Assembly (NCBI RefSeq): GCF_004357765.1
Contig: NZ_SMTE01000008.1
Span: 62,001-126,000, forward strand
DNA: 64,000 bases
Origin: Pseudomonas putida
GTDB lineage: Bacteria > Pseudomonadota > Gammaproteobacteria > Pseudomonadales > Pseudomonadaceae
Direction of reading: 5' to 3'
The translations under genes were made by a program, and so were the position numbers. Below the pieces are notes generated by a model. That model worked only from the letters and a program-made list of their open reading frames with translations. It searched no databases and was not told the origin of the DNA. Positions 26,670 through 34,898 of the stretch are shown in pieces (position 1 is the first letter of the stretch; the number at the start of each line of letters is the position of its first letter).

Positions 26670-28904
26670 TCAGAAGGAAATATTCAACGCGGCGAACACC
26701 GCCCGCCCAGGCTGGTTATAGGTGTTGGCACCCGAACTGCTGGCGTTGCCGCCGCGCAGGATCTGCTTGTCGAACACGTTGTTCACCCCGACCCGCACGT
26801 CATAGTTGGCGTTGAACTTGTACCCTGCGCTCAGATCCACCAGGCCATAGGCCTCGACGTCCTGCTGCGCGGCCTCGTCATAGTCTTCCTGGGTGCGATA
26901 GTTGTAGGTCGGCGACTTCTGCTTACCGTAATAGGTGCCAGCGACCTGGAACGACAGCTTGTCGGTGGCGCGCCAGTCCAGGGTGGTATTGACCGTGTAC
27001 TCAGGGATCACCGACAGCGGCTCGCCGGTCTCGCGGTTGTCGTTGTCGAGCATCCAGGTCAGGTTGGTATTCCAGTCCAGGGTCGGGGTCAGCTCCATGA
27101 AGAAGTTGCCCTCGATGCCCTCGACCCGTGCCTTACCGGCGTTTTCCCACTGGGTCACGCGGCGGCCGCTGTTGATCGCATAAAGCACGTCGGTGCCGCC
27201 GATGATCTTGTTCTGATAATCGTTGCGGAAGTAGGTGGCGCTGGTACGCCAGGTGCCGCGGTCGTACAGCAGGCCGATTTCCTTGTTCACGCTGATCTCC
27301 GGCTTGAGGTCGGCGTTGCCTTGCAGGTAGCAACCGCCGGAGTTGGTCTGCTGCACGCTGCAGCCGTTACCCCGGCTGTACAACAGGTAATTGGGGTTGG
27401 ACTGGTACAGGTTCGGCACCTTGTAGGCCCGGGCGATGCCGCCCTTGAAAGTCAGGGCCTCGGTGATCTTGTGGGAGAGATTCAAGCTCGGGCTGAAGTT
27501 ATCGCCGAAGGTCTCGTGATGGTCGAAACGCAGGCCGGGGGTGATGGTGGTGTCACCGACGATGATGTTGTCCTCGGCGAACAACGCGTAGCTTCTGGCG
27601 GTCATCTTCGAATCGCTACGGTCGAAGCCGCTGATGACGTCATCGCCACCCCCGCTGGGATCGAAGCTCTGCGGACGGAACGAGCCCTGGTCGTTGAGCG
27701 ACTCATAAAGGTACTCGCCGCCCAGGGTCAGCACGTGCTCGCTGCTGCCCATGGCGAACGGCAGGTTGACCTCGCTGGAGAGACGGGTGTTGCGCAGACG
27801 CGACATGGCCGCACCGCTGTCGTTGATCGCACCCTCCGGACCACCGGCCAAGCCTTCGTTGAGGCGCCAGTTGCGCACGTACTCGTAGGCCAGGGTGGAC
27901 TTGCTGGAACCCCAGGTGAAGTCGCCCAGATGGGTCAGGTCGTAGGTACTGCGCTGCATCACGTTGGTCTCCTTGCCGTACAGGCTGGAGATCAGGTCGA
28001 TGTTGCTGCCACCGTTGCTGTTCATGGTGTCGCCGGCGTAGATATTGCCTTGGCGGCTATAGCCGGCGCTGGCTTCGAGGCGATGCTCGTCGTTGAGCCT
28101 CCAGCTCAGCAGGCCGTTGATATCCTTGTTGCGCACGCCCTCGCGCCCGGCAGACAGGGCACTGTTGGCGTGACTGGCGTTGATGTCCAGGTCATCGGCA
28201 TCGGTCTTGGCCAGGCCACCGTACAGACGGAAACCGAGGTTGTCGGTGAGCCCACCGCCGAGGTTGAAGTTGGCCCGGCGGCTGGCACCCTCGGCACTGT
28301 CTTGCGGCATCTGGGTGTAGAAGGTGACGTTGCCTTTGAGCTCATCGGTTGGGCGTTTGGTGATGATGTTGACCACCCCGCCCATGGCGCCGGAGCCATA
28401 GCGCGCCGCTGCCGGCCCCCGCAGGATCTCGATGCGCTCGACCGCCTCGGCTGGCACCCAGTTGGTCTCGCCACGGGTGTCGCGGTCGCCGTTCCAGCCG
28501 TAGCGCACCGCATTGCGGGCGCTGGAGGGTTTGCCGTCGATGAGGATCAGGGTGTTCTCCGGCCCCATGCCGCGCAGGTCGATCTGGCGGTTGTTGCCAC
28601 GCGCACCGCTGGCGCTGTTGCCGGTGAGGTTGACCCCCGGTTCGCGGCGGATGAGGTCGGACAGATCGTTGGCAGGCGGATGACGCTTGATGTCCTCGGC
28701 GGTGATGATCGACGAACCCAGGGCCTGACGTGCTTCGCGCTCGGCGGTGACCAGGGTGTCCTGGATCACCAGCGCATTATCGGCCACTGGCAGTTCCAGT
28801 ACCTCGCCAGAAACAGCTGGCTGGCGCTCGGCTGCCAGCACGGCAGGCGAGGTCAGCGCGAACAGGGCCAGGGCCAGGCGATTGGGTGAGGTTCTGGGTT
28901 GCAT
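26670..28904 (-). CDS. pfeA: TonB-dependent ferric catecholate siderophore receptor (FepA/PfeA type)
   Basis: A 744-residue outer-membrane receptor with signal peptide (MQPRTSPNRLALALFALTSP, cleavage near VLAA). The plug domain has SDLIRREPGVNLTG, RGNNRQIDLRGMGPENTLIL and EILRGPAAARYGSGAMGGVV, near-identical to FepA/PfeA plug motifs. A 22-strand barrel follows, ending with the C-terminal aromatic NISF. Ferric enterobactin or similar catecholates are the expected ligands. The start at 28904 is preferred over upstream reading because it opens the signal peptide. A Fur-box-like site lies about 105 bases upstream. Confidence 0.9.
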   Translation of the reverse strand: MQPRTSPNRLALALFALTSPAVLAAERQPAVSGEVLELPVADNALVIQDTLVTAEREARQALGSSIITAEDIKRHPPANDLSDLIRREPGVNLTGNSASGARGNNRQIDLRGMGPENTLILIDGKPSSARNAVRYGWNGDRDTRGETNWVPAEAVERIEILRGPAAARYGSGAMGGVVNIITKRPTDELKGNVTFYTQMPQDSAEGASRRANFNLGGGLTDNLGFRLYGGLAKTDADDLDINASHANSALSAGREGVRNKDINGLLSWRLNDEHRLEASAGYSRQGNIYAGDTMNSNGGSNIDLISSLYGKETNVMQRSTYDLTHLGDFTWGSSKSTLAYEYVRNWRLNEGLAGGPEGAINDSGAAMSRLRNTRLSSEVNLPFAMGSSEHVLTLGGEYLYESLNDQGSFRPQSFDPSGGGDDVISGFDRSDSKMTARSYALFAEDNIIVGDTTITPGLRFDHHETFGDNFSPSLNLSHKITEALTFKGGIARAYKVPNLYQSNPNYLLYSRGNGCSVQQTNSGGCYLQGNADLKPEISVNKEIGLLYDRGTWRTSATYFRNDYQNKIIGGTDVLYAINSGRRVTQWENAGKARVEGIEGNFFMELTPTLDWNTNLTWMLDNDNRETGEPLSVIPEYTVNTTLDWRATDKLSFQVAGTYYGKQKSPTYNYRTQEDYDEAAQQDVEAYGLVDLSAGYKFNANYDVRVGVNNVFDKQILRGGNASSSGANTYNQPGRAVFAALNISF

Positions 28905-29008
28905 CGGTACATCTCCTAGAAAGGTGAGCAAAGGCAAGATCCGTCTGCGCAGCCGGAAAGCCCTCGCCCTCCGACCTCTCAAGCACAGCTTGGGGAGTCA
29001 CTAGGGAT

Positions 29009-29027
29009 GGTGAATATAGTCATTCTC
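29009..29027 (-). promoter_or_regulatory. Fur-box-like sequence upstream of pfeA
   Basis: GGTGAATATAGTCATTCTC matches the 19-bp Fur consensus (GATAATGATAATCATTATC) at 13 of 19 positions by eye. It is about 105 bases upstream of the receptor start, in an AT-rich stretch unlike the surrounding DNA. Confidence 0.55.
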
Positions 29028-29172
29028 AAATGGGTTTAAATCTTATTTACGAAGTTTACATATCCGACCTGGAAATTGACCGTTTCTTACATGGCAGGTG
29101 AAGCCTTCCCCTCTTTGGTAACCCCGAGCCACACATTTACGCTTCTTCATCCGGAAGCGGTCGAGCAAAATA

Positions 29173-29191
29173 CCTACGTCAAAGACGTAGG
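29173..29191. promoter_or_regulatory. Operator-like perfect palindrome of the toxin-antitoxin operon
   Basis: CCTACGTC-AAA-GACGTAGG is a perfect 8-bp inverted repeat with a 3-base centre, ending 8 bases before the toxin ATG. The position suggests binding by the HTH antitoxin or antitoxin-toxin complex. Confidence 0.7.
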
Positions 29192-29199
29192 CATGCAGT

Positions 29200-29520
29200 A
29201 TGCTGACGATTATCGAAGCGCCAATTTTCTCCAGGCAATGGCCAGATTACTGGACCACAGAGGAACATGGAGCCTTCATGGCCTATCTTGCGAATGATCC
29301 TGAGACCGGCGTGGTCATTCCGGGCTCTGGCGGGTGCCGCAAGCTGCGCTGGAGCCTCGACGGCCAAGGCAAACGGGGAGCGGTTCGAGTGATCTACACT
29401 GCCCAGTTGGCAAACGGTGCCCTGGTTGCATTGCTCATCTATTGCAAGACCGCCACAGAGAACATACCCGCGCATGTGCTGCGCAAAATTGCCAAGGAGC
29501 TCAACTATGCCCCTGACTGA
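29200..29520 (+). CDS. RelE/HigB-family toxin
   Basis: A 106-residue basic protein. The segments YLANDPETGVVIPGSGGCRK, LRWSLDGQGKRGAVRVIYTA and LLIYCKTATENIPAHVLRKI follow the RelE/ParE-fold toxin layout (HigB2-like). Family members are ribosome-dependent mRNA endonucleases. The antitoxin gene overlaps its 3' end by 14 bases, giving toxin-first order. The palindrome replaces a normal strong ribosome site. Confidence 0.85.
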   Translation: MLTIIEAPIFSRQWPDYWTTEEHGAFMAYLANDPETGVVIPGSGGCRKLRWSLDGQGKRGAVRVIYTAQLANGALVALLIYCKTATENIPAHVLRKIAKELNYAPD

Positions 29521-29821
29521 AAAGCAACTGATGACGCGCGATGCCACGCGTAATATTGGCGAAGAACTGCTCGAATCGATCCGCGACATCAAAGCCGGTC
29601 ACTATGGAGCGGTGCACCAGGTAGAAGTCACCAAGGCCGCCGAAGCCCGTAGTAGAACCGGCCTATCCCAAGTCAAATTCGCCGAATTGCTAGGCGTTTC
29701 GGTCCGTACCCTGCAGGAATGGGAGCAGGGCCGTCGCATGCCGTCCGGCGCCGCGCGATCGCTGCTGCATATTGCCGTCTCACGCCCAGATGTCTTTCGC
29801 GAGGTACTTCAGGACCGCTGA
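29507..29821 (+). CDS. HTH (Xre-type) antitoxin
   Basis: A 104-residue protein. The Xre helix-turn-helix is RTGLSQVKFAELLGVSVRTL followed by QEWEQGRRMPSGAARSLL. The N-terminal part is likely the toxin-binding region. Typical for antitoxins paired with HigB2-like toxins (NadS/HigA type). It probably neutralises the toxin and represses the operon at the palindrome 29173-29191. Confidence 0.86.
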   Translation: MPLTEKQLMTRDATRNIGEELLESIRDIKAGHYGAVHQVEVTKAAEARSRTGLSQVKFAELLGVSVRTLQEWEQGRRMPSGAARSLLHIAVSRPDVFREVLQDR

Positions 29822-29882
29822 GGGCTGCACCAGGGGTTCAATCACGACATCTTCGCCGCGTTCATCGCCGACAGTCCTTGCG

Positions 29883-31706
29883 CTAGGCCAGCACCTCGTC
29901 CGACTGCTGCGACCGGAAAGCCCAACCGCCTTGGCCATCCACCTCCAGGCGATGGGTATGAAAGCCGGCGAGTGTGCTTCGATGACCGATGCTCACCAGC
30001 AACGTGTCCGGCATTTCACTGCGCAGCAGCGAGTACAGGGTGTGCTCGAGCCCTTCATCCATGGCCGAGGTGGATTCGTCTAGAAACACCATTTGCGGTC
30101 GGTTGAACAGTACCCGGGCAAATGCCAGACGCTGCTGCTCGCCGATCGACAGCACATGGGACCAGTCGCAGTTCTGCGTCAGGCGATCGGCCAAGTGGGC
30201 CAAATTGACCTGACGCAAGGCTTGGCGCATACGCCCATCGTCCTGGGTCGTGGGCTCGGCCGGGTAGGCGATCGCGGTGCGCAAGTCGCCCAGCGGCAGG
30301 TAGGGACGTTGGGAAAGAAACAGCGACCGATGGCCGGTCGGGCGCTTCACCTCCCCTTCGGCGTAGGGCCAGAGCCCCGCCAGCGCTCGCAGCAACGTGG
30401 TCTTGCCGCTGCCCGACGGGCCTTTGATCAACAGCGCCTGGCCGGCCTGCAGGTCCAGCTCCAGGCCGGCGATCAGGCGCTGGCCATCCGGGCGCGAAAC
30501 CTGTAGCTGACGGATGTGCAAGGCCTGCGGCTGGTCTTCGGTGCTGACGTGTGGCAATGCACCCGCCTGGTGGTTGGCATCGAGGAAGCCGGTCAAACGA
30601 TCAAGCGTTGCGCGGTATTGGGCAAAGGTGTCGTAGGACTCTCGGAAGAACGATAACGAATCCTGCACCTGGCCAAAGGCCTGGGAGGTCTGCATCACAT
30701 CGCCTAGCTTGATCGCCCCGCTGAAAAAGCGCGGCGCCTGGAGAATGAACGGAAACACCACTGCCATCTGGCTGATACCCAGGTTGAAGCCTTCGAACTT
30801 CAGGCCCCGGTACACCAAGGCCCAGGCATTGGCGATCAGCGCGGCAAAACGGCCGAGCAAGGTTCCTCGCTCGACTGCCGCACCTTGGTAGAAGGCAATG
30901 TTCTCGGCGTTCTCGCGCAGGCGCATCAGCGCATAACGGAAGTTGGCGGTGAGCTTCTCATTGAGGAAGTTCAGGCGGATCAACGGCCGCCCGAGCCGGA
31001 AGGCGATCCAGGTAGCCACCAGTACGTAGAGGTAGACCGCGAACACCATCGCCCGTGGAATCTCCGTTCCGGCAACCATCAGCGGTGCCGACAGCCCCCA
31101 GAGAATGCCGGTGAAGGCCACCAGCGACACCAGCGCACTGACCGCACCGAGGGCCAGGCTCACCGAGCCGGTGACGAAGGCATTGACGTCGAGTTCGATA
31201 CGTTGGTCGGGGTTGTCCACCGGCTCGGCGACGAACTGTCCGCGGTAATAGGCGTCGCCGCGCATCCAGTCGGCGGTCAAGCGCTCGGTCAGCCAGGTCC
31301 GCCAACGGATATTGAACGCCTGGGTCATGTAGGCGGTGAACAACGAGCGTCCGACGTGGATGGTCGCCAGCACCCCGAACACCCCAAGCAGGTACCAGAA
31401 GGCTTTCTGGTCCAAGGCCTGCAAGGCGCTGTAGAAGCCGTTGTACCAGAATGAGAACAGCACGTTCAGGCGCACGGCGAACAGCGTCAGTACCAGCAGC
31501 AGGGCGAACGCCAGCAAGGGCCGCCAACTGCGGCGGAAACTGAAATACGGCCCGGCCAGTTGCCAGAACTGCCCGCCCCAACGGGTGAAGCGCACGGCCA
31601 GGGTGGCGGCGGCGAGGAAAGCGACGAAGGTGATGAGTGTGGCGACTGCCAGCCAGCTCAGGCTCTCTTGCAGGGCCTGGTGCCAGTTCATGTCCATGGG
31701 TGTCAT
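29883..31706 (-). CDS. ABC transporter, fused permease/ATPase (SbmA/YddA family)
   Basis: About 607 residues. The N-terminal membrane domain has six helices with the ABC_membrane_2 pattern (FWYNGFYSALQALDQKAFW, FNIRWRTWLTERLTADWMRG, DNPDQRIELDVNAF). The C-terminal ATPase has Walker A GPSGSGKTTLLRAL, signature LSIGEQQRLAFARVL and Walker B MVFLDESTSAMDEGLE. Related proteins move peptides, cobalamin or very-long-chain acyl groups; the substrate here is unknown. Three possible starts (31706, 31697, 31691) all lack a strong ribosome site. Confidence 0.87.
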   Translation of the reverse strand: MTPMDMNWHQALQESLSWLAVATLITFVAFLAAATLAVRFTRWGGQFWQLAGPYFSFRRSWRPLLAFALLLVLTLFAVRLNVLFSFWYNGFYSALQALDQKAFWYLLGVFGVLATIHVGRSLFTAYMTQAFNIRWRTWLTERLTADWMRGDAYYRGQFVAEPVDNPDQRIELDVNAFVTGSVSLALGAVSALVSLVAFTGILWGLSAPLMVAGTEIPRAMVFAVYLYVLVATWIAFRLGRPLIRLNFLNEKLTANFRYALMRLRENAENIAFYQGAAVERGTLLGRFAALIANAWALVYRGLKFEGFNLGISQMAVVFPFILQAPRFFSGAIKLGDVMQTSQAFGQVQDSLSFFRESYDTFAQYRATLDRLTGFLDANHQAGALPHVSTEDQPQALHIRQLQVSRPDGQRLIAGLELDLQAGQALLIKGPSGSGKTTLLRALAGLWPYAEGEVKRPTGHRSLFLSQRPYLPLGDLRTAIAYPAEPTTQDDGRMRQALRQVNLAHLADRLTQNCDWSHVLSIGEQQRLAFARVLFNRPQMVFLDESTSAMDEGLEHTLYSLLRSEMPDTLLVSIGHRSTLAGFHTHRLEVDGQGGWAFRSQQSDEVLA

Positions 31707-31781
31707 CCGCAGCGAGTGATTTCGCGAGCGTAGCACCGGGGTGAAGTGGCAAACATGACGGACATTTCATTTTTCCGGGTC

Positions 31782-31813
31782 GTCCCTTTCGCGGATAAAC
31801 CCGCGAAAGGGAC
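31782..31813. repeat. REP-like perfect palindrome
   Basis: 13-bp arms GTCCCTTTCGCGG and CCGCGAAAGGGAC around a 6-base centre, the core of the Pseudomonas REP family. It lies between the fdsD stop and the ABC transporter start region and may stabilise the fds mRNA 3' end. There is no adjacent T tract. Confidence 0.7.
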
Positions 31814-31827
31814 CGGTCTGGCAAAGT

Positions 31828-32031
31828 TCAGCTCAACGCCTCCAATACCTTGGGGTCCACCCCCTGCCCCGTATTGGCCTCGACCCACTCGCCCAGTTGC
31901 CGGCGCATCGCCGGCGTCCAGAAGCTCTGCAGGTGCTGGCGTATTCCCTGCACCGCCAGCGCATGGTCCGGCTCGCTATCGAAATAGTGAGCGATCTGGT
32001 TGGCCATCTTGACCAGGTTCTCGCTGCTCAT
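31828..32031 (-). CDS. fdsD: Formate dehydrogenase delta subunit
   Basis: A 67-residue protein, MSSENLVKMANQIAHYFDSE onward, matching FdsD. In related NAD-dependent formate dehydrogenases it is needed for maturation or stability of the complex. It overlaps fdsA by 4 bases (ATGA) and ends the operon. Confidence 0.92.
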   Translation of the reverse strand: MSSENLVKMANQIAHYFDSEPDHALAVQGIRQHLQSFWTPAMRRQLGEWVEANTGQGVDPKVLEALS

Positions 32032-34898
32032 CGGCGTACCTCGGCTTTTTCTTCGGTACGACGTTCCTTGAGCAAGCGCCGCTGTTCATCACTGAAGTCC
32101 TGATAGCGCTGCTGCCATTGCGACGGCTGGAACACTTTCACCACCTCCACCGCGGTGACCTTGTATTCCGGGCAGTTGGTCGCCCAGTCGGAGTTGTCGG
32201 TGGTGATCACGTTGGCCCCAGACTCAGGGAAGTGGAACGTGGTGTAGACCACCCCCGGTGCCACCCGCGCACTGACCTTGGCACGTAGCACGGTCTGCCC
32301 GGCACGGCTGCCGATGCCGACCCAGTCGCCGTCAACGATGCCACGGCTCTCGGCGTCGCTGGGGTGGATCTCCAGGCGGTCAGCGTCATGCCAGGCGACA
32401 TTGCCGGTGCGTCGGGTCTGCGCGCCGACGTTGTACTGACTGAGGATGCGCCCGGTGGTGAGCAGCAGCGGATAGCGGCTGTTGACCTTTTCGTCGGTGG
32501 GCACGTAGCCGGTCAGCATGAAACGCCCCTTGCCACGCACGAACTGCTCGATGTGCATGGTCGGCGTACCGTCCGGTGCGGCGTCGTTGCAGGGCCATTG
32601 CAGGCTGCCGTGACGATCGAGTTCGGCGTAGCTGACACGTTTGAAGGTCGGGGTCAGGCGCGCGATCTCGTCCATGATCTCGGACGGATGGCGGTAGTTC
32701 ATCGGGTAGCCCAGGGCATTGGCCAGGGCCACGGTCGCCTCCCAGTCGGCCTTGCCGGCCAGCGGTTGCATGACCTTGCGCACCCGCGAGATGCGTCGTT
32801 CGGCGTTGGTGAAGGTACCATCCTTCTCGAGGAACGAGCTGCCCGGCAGGAATACGTGGGCGAACTTGGCCGTCTCGTTGAGGAAGATGTCCTGCACCAC
32901 CACGCACTCCATCGCCAACAGTGCGGCGGTGACGTGCTGGGTGTTGGGGTCGCTCTGGGCGATGTCCTCGCCCTGGCAGTACAGCGCCTTGAAACTGCCG
33001 TCGAGCGCGGCCTCGAACATGTTGGGGATCCGCAGACCCGGATCGGGCTGCAGGGTAACGCCCCAGGCCTGCTCGAACTCGGCACGCACGCCCTCGTTGG
33101 AGATGTGTCGGTAGCCCGGCAACTCGTGGGGGAACGAGCCCATGTCGCACGAGCCCTGCACGTTGTTCTGTCCGCGCAGTGGATTCACCCCTACCCCTTC
33201 ACGGCCGACGTTGCCGGTGGCCATGGCCAGGTTGGCGATACCCATCACCGCGGTACTGCCCTGGCTGTGTTCGGTCACGCCCAGCCCATAGTAGATGGCC
33301 GCGTTGCCACCAGTGGCGTACAGCCGCGCCGCAGCGCGGATCTGCTCGGCAGGAACGCCGCACACCGGTCCCAGTACCTCGGGGGCGTTTTCCGGCAGTG
33401 CGACGAAATCACGCCAGCGGGCAAAGTCCTCACCTTCGCAGCGCGCATCGATGAAGTGCTGAGCCAGCAGGCCTTCACTGACGATCACGTGGGCCAGGGC
33501 GTTGAGCATGGCGACGTTGGTGCCAGGGCGCAGTTGCAGGTGCAGTTCGGCGCGGGCGTGTGGCGAATCGACCAGGTCGATACGCCGTGGATCGATGACC
33601 ACCAGCCGCGCGCCCTCACGCAGACGGCGCTTGAGTTGCGAGGCGAACACCGGGTGGGCGTCGGTCGGGTTGGCGCCGATCACCAGGATCACGTCAGCCT
33701 GCATCACCGAGTCGAAACTCTGGGTACCGGCAGACTCGCCGAGGGTCTGCTTCAGGCCATAGCCGGTAGGCGAATGGCAGACCCGCGCGCAGGTGTCGAC
33801 GTTGTTGTTGCCGAACGCCGTGCGCACCAGCTTCTGGACCAGGTAGGCCTCTTCGTTGGTGCAGCGGCTGGAGGTGATGCCGCCGATCGAATCACGCCCG
33901 TACTTGAGCTGGATACGGCGGAACTCGCTGGCGGCGTAGGTCACGGCCTCGTCCCAGCTGACCTCCTGCCAAGGGTCTTCCAAGCGCTTACGGATCATCG
34001 GTTTGGTGATGCGGTCGGGGTGCGTCGCATAGCCCCAGGCGAAACGACCTTTGACGCAGGCGTGACCATGGTTGGCGCCGCCGTTCTTGTCCGGGACCAT
34101 ACGCACCAACTGGTCGCCCTTCATCTCGGCGCGGAACGAGCAGCCGACACCGCAATAGGCGCAGGTGGTGATCACAGCCCGCTCGGGCTGGCCGATCTGG
34201 ATCAGGCTCTTCTCGCTGAGGGTCGCAGTCGGGCAGGCCTGCACACAGGCACCGCAGGATACGCACTCGGAGGAAAGGAAATCATCACCTCCGGCCGCCG
34301 CCACCCGCGACTCGAAGCCGCGCCCGGTAATGGTCAGGGCGAAGGTGCCCTGGATGTCTTCGCAGGCGCGCACGCAGCGGCTGCAGACGATGCATTTGCT
34401 CGGCTCATAGTCGAAGTACGGGTTGGACACGTCCTTCTGTTCGGCCAGGTGATTGGCGCCGTCATAGCCATACCGCACCTCGCGCAGGCCGACCTGGCCA
34501 GCGACGGTCTGCAGCTCGCAGTTGCCGTTGGCCGAGCAGGTCAGGCAGTCCAGCGGGTGGTCGGAGATGTACAACTCCATGACATTACGTCGCAGGTCGG
34601 CCAGGCGCGGCGTTTGCGTGCGCACCACCATGCCTTCGCTGACCGGCGTGGTACATGAAGCCGGGTAGCCGCGCATGCCGTCGATCTCGACCATGCACAT
34701 GCGGCACGAACCAAAGGCTTCCAGGCTGTCGGTGGCGCACAGTTTGGGGATGCTGGTGCCGAGCAGCGCCGCGGCGCGCATCACCGAGGTGCCGGCCGGC
34801 ACGCTGATGCTGCGGCCATCGATGTTCAGGTTGACCTGCACGTCGCTGTCACGGGCCGGCGTGCCCAGGTCGGTCAGGGGGTCGAAATAATTGATCAC
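32028..34898 (-). CDS. fdsA: NAD-dependent formate dehydrogenase alpha subunit (molybdenum/tungsten catalytic)
   Basis: A 956-residue catalytic subunit. The N-terminal [2Fe-2S] domain (CATDSLEAFGSCRMCMVEI), His/Cys [4Fe-4S] region (CLTCSANGNCEL), two ferredoxin-like clusters (CIVCSRCVRACED; CVSCGACVQACP), then the 4Fe-4S (CAYCGVGCSF) and bis-MGD domains. The metal-ligand cysteine is in CARVCHSPTGYG. It oxidises formate to CO2. GTG start at 34898 has AGGAGG upstream and overlaps fdsB by 4 bases; the longer ATG reading lies inside fdsB. Confidence 0.95.
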   Translation of the reverse strand: MINYFDPLTDLGTPARDSDVQVNLNIDGRSISVPAGTSVMRAAALLGTSIPKLCATDSLEAFGSCRMCMVEIDGMRGYPASCTTPVSEGMVVRTQTPRLADLRRNVMELYISDHPLDCLTCSANGNCELQTVAGQVGLREVRYGYDGANHLAEQKDVSNPYFDYEPSKCIVCSRCVRACEDIQGTFALTITGRGFESRVAAAGGDDFLSSECVSCGACVQACPTATLSEKSLIQIGQPERAVITTCAYCGVGCSFRAEMKGDQLVRMVPDKNGGANHGHACVKGRFAWGYATHPDRITKPMIRKRLEDPWQEVSWDEAVTYAASEFRRIQLKYGRDSIGGITSSRCTNEEAYLVQKLVRTAFGNNNVDTCARVCHSPTGYGLKQTLGESAGTQSFDSVMQADVILVIGANPTDAHPVFASQLKRRLREGARLVVIDPRRIDLVDSPHARAELHLQLRPGTNVAMLNALAHVIVSEGLLAQHFIDARCEGEDFARWRDFVALPENAPEVLGPVCGVPAEQIRAAARLYATGGNAAIYYGLGVTEHSQGSTAVMGIANLAMATGNVGREGVGVNPLRGQNNVQGSCDMGSFPHELPGYRHISNEGVRAEFEQAWGVTLQPDPGLRIPNMFEAALDGSFKALYCQGEDIAQSDPNTQHVTAALLAMECVVVQDIFLNETAKFAHVFLPGSSFLEKDGTFTNAERRISRVRKVMQPLAGKADWEATVALANALGYPMNYRHPSEIMDEIARLTPTFKRVSYAELDRHGSLQWPCNDAAPDGTPTMHIEQFVRGKGRFMLTGYVPTDEKVNSRYPLLLTTGRILSQYNVGAQTRRTGNVAWHDADRLEIHPSDAESRGIVDGDWVGIGSRAGQTVLRAKVSARVAPGVVYTTFHFPESGANVITTDNSDWATNCPEYKVTAVEVVKVFQPSQWQQRYQDFSDEQRRLLKERRTEEKAEVRR

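Noticed and set aside
27321-28889. 522-codon plus-strand ORF
   Set aside because: Antisense shadow of the siderophore receptor gene.
29076-29297. 73-codon ORF before the toxin gene
   Set aside because: No ribosome site and overlaps the operator and toxin start in another frame.
32364-34658. 764-codon plus-strand ORF
   Set aside because: Antisense shadow of fdsA.
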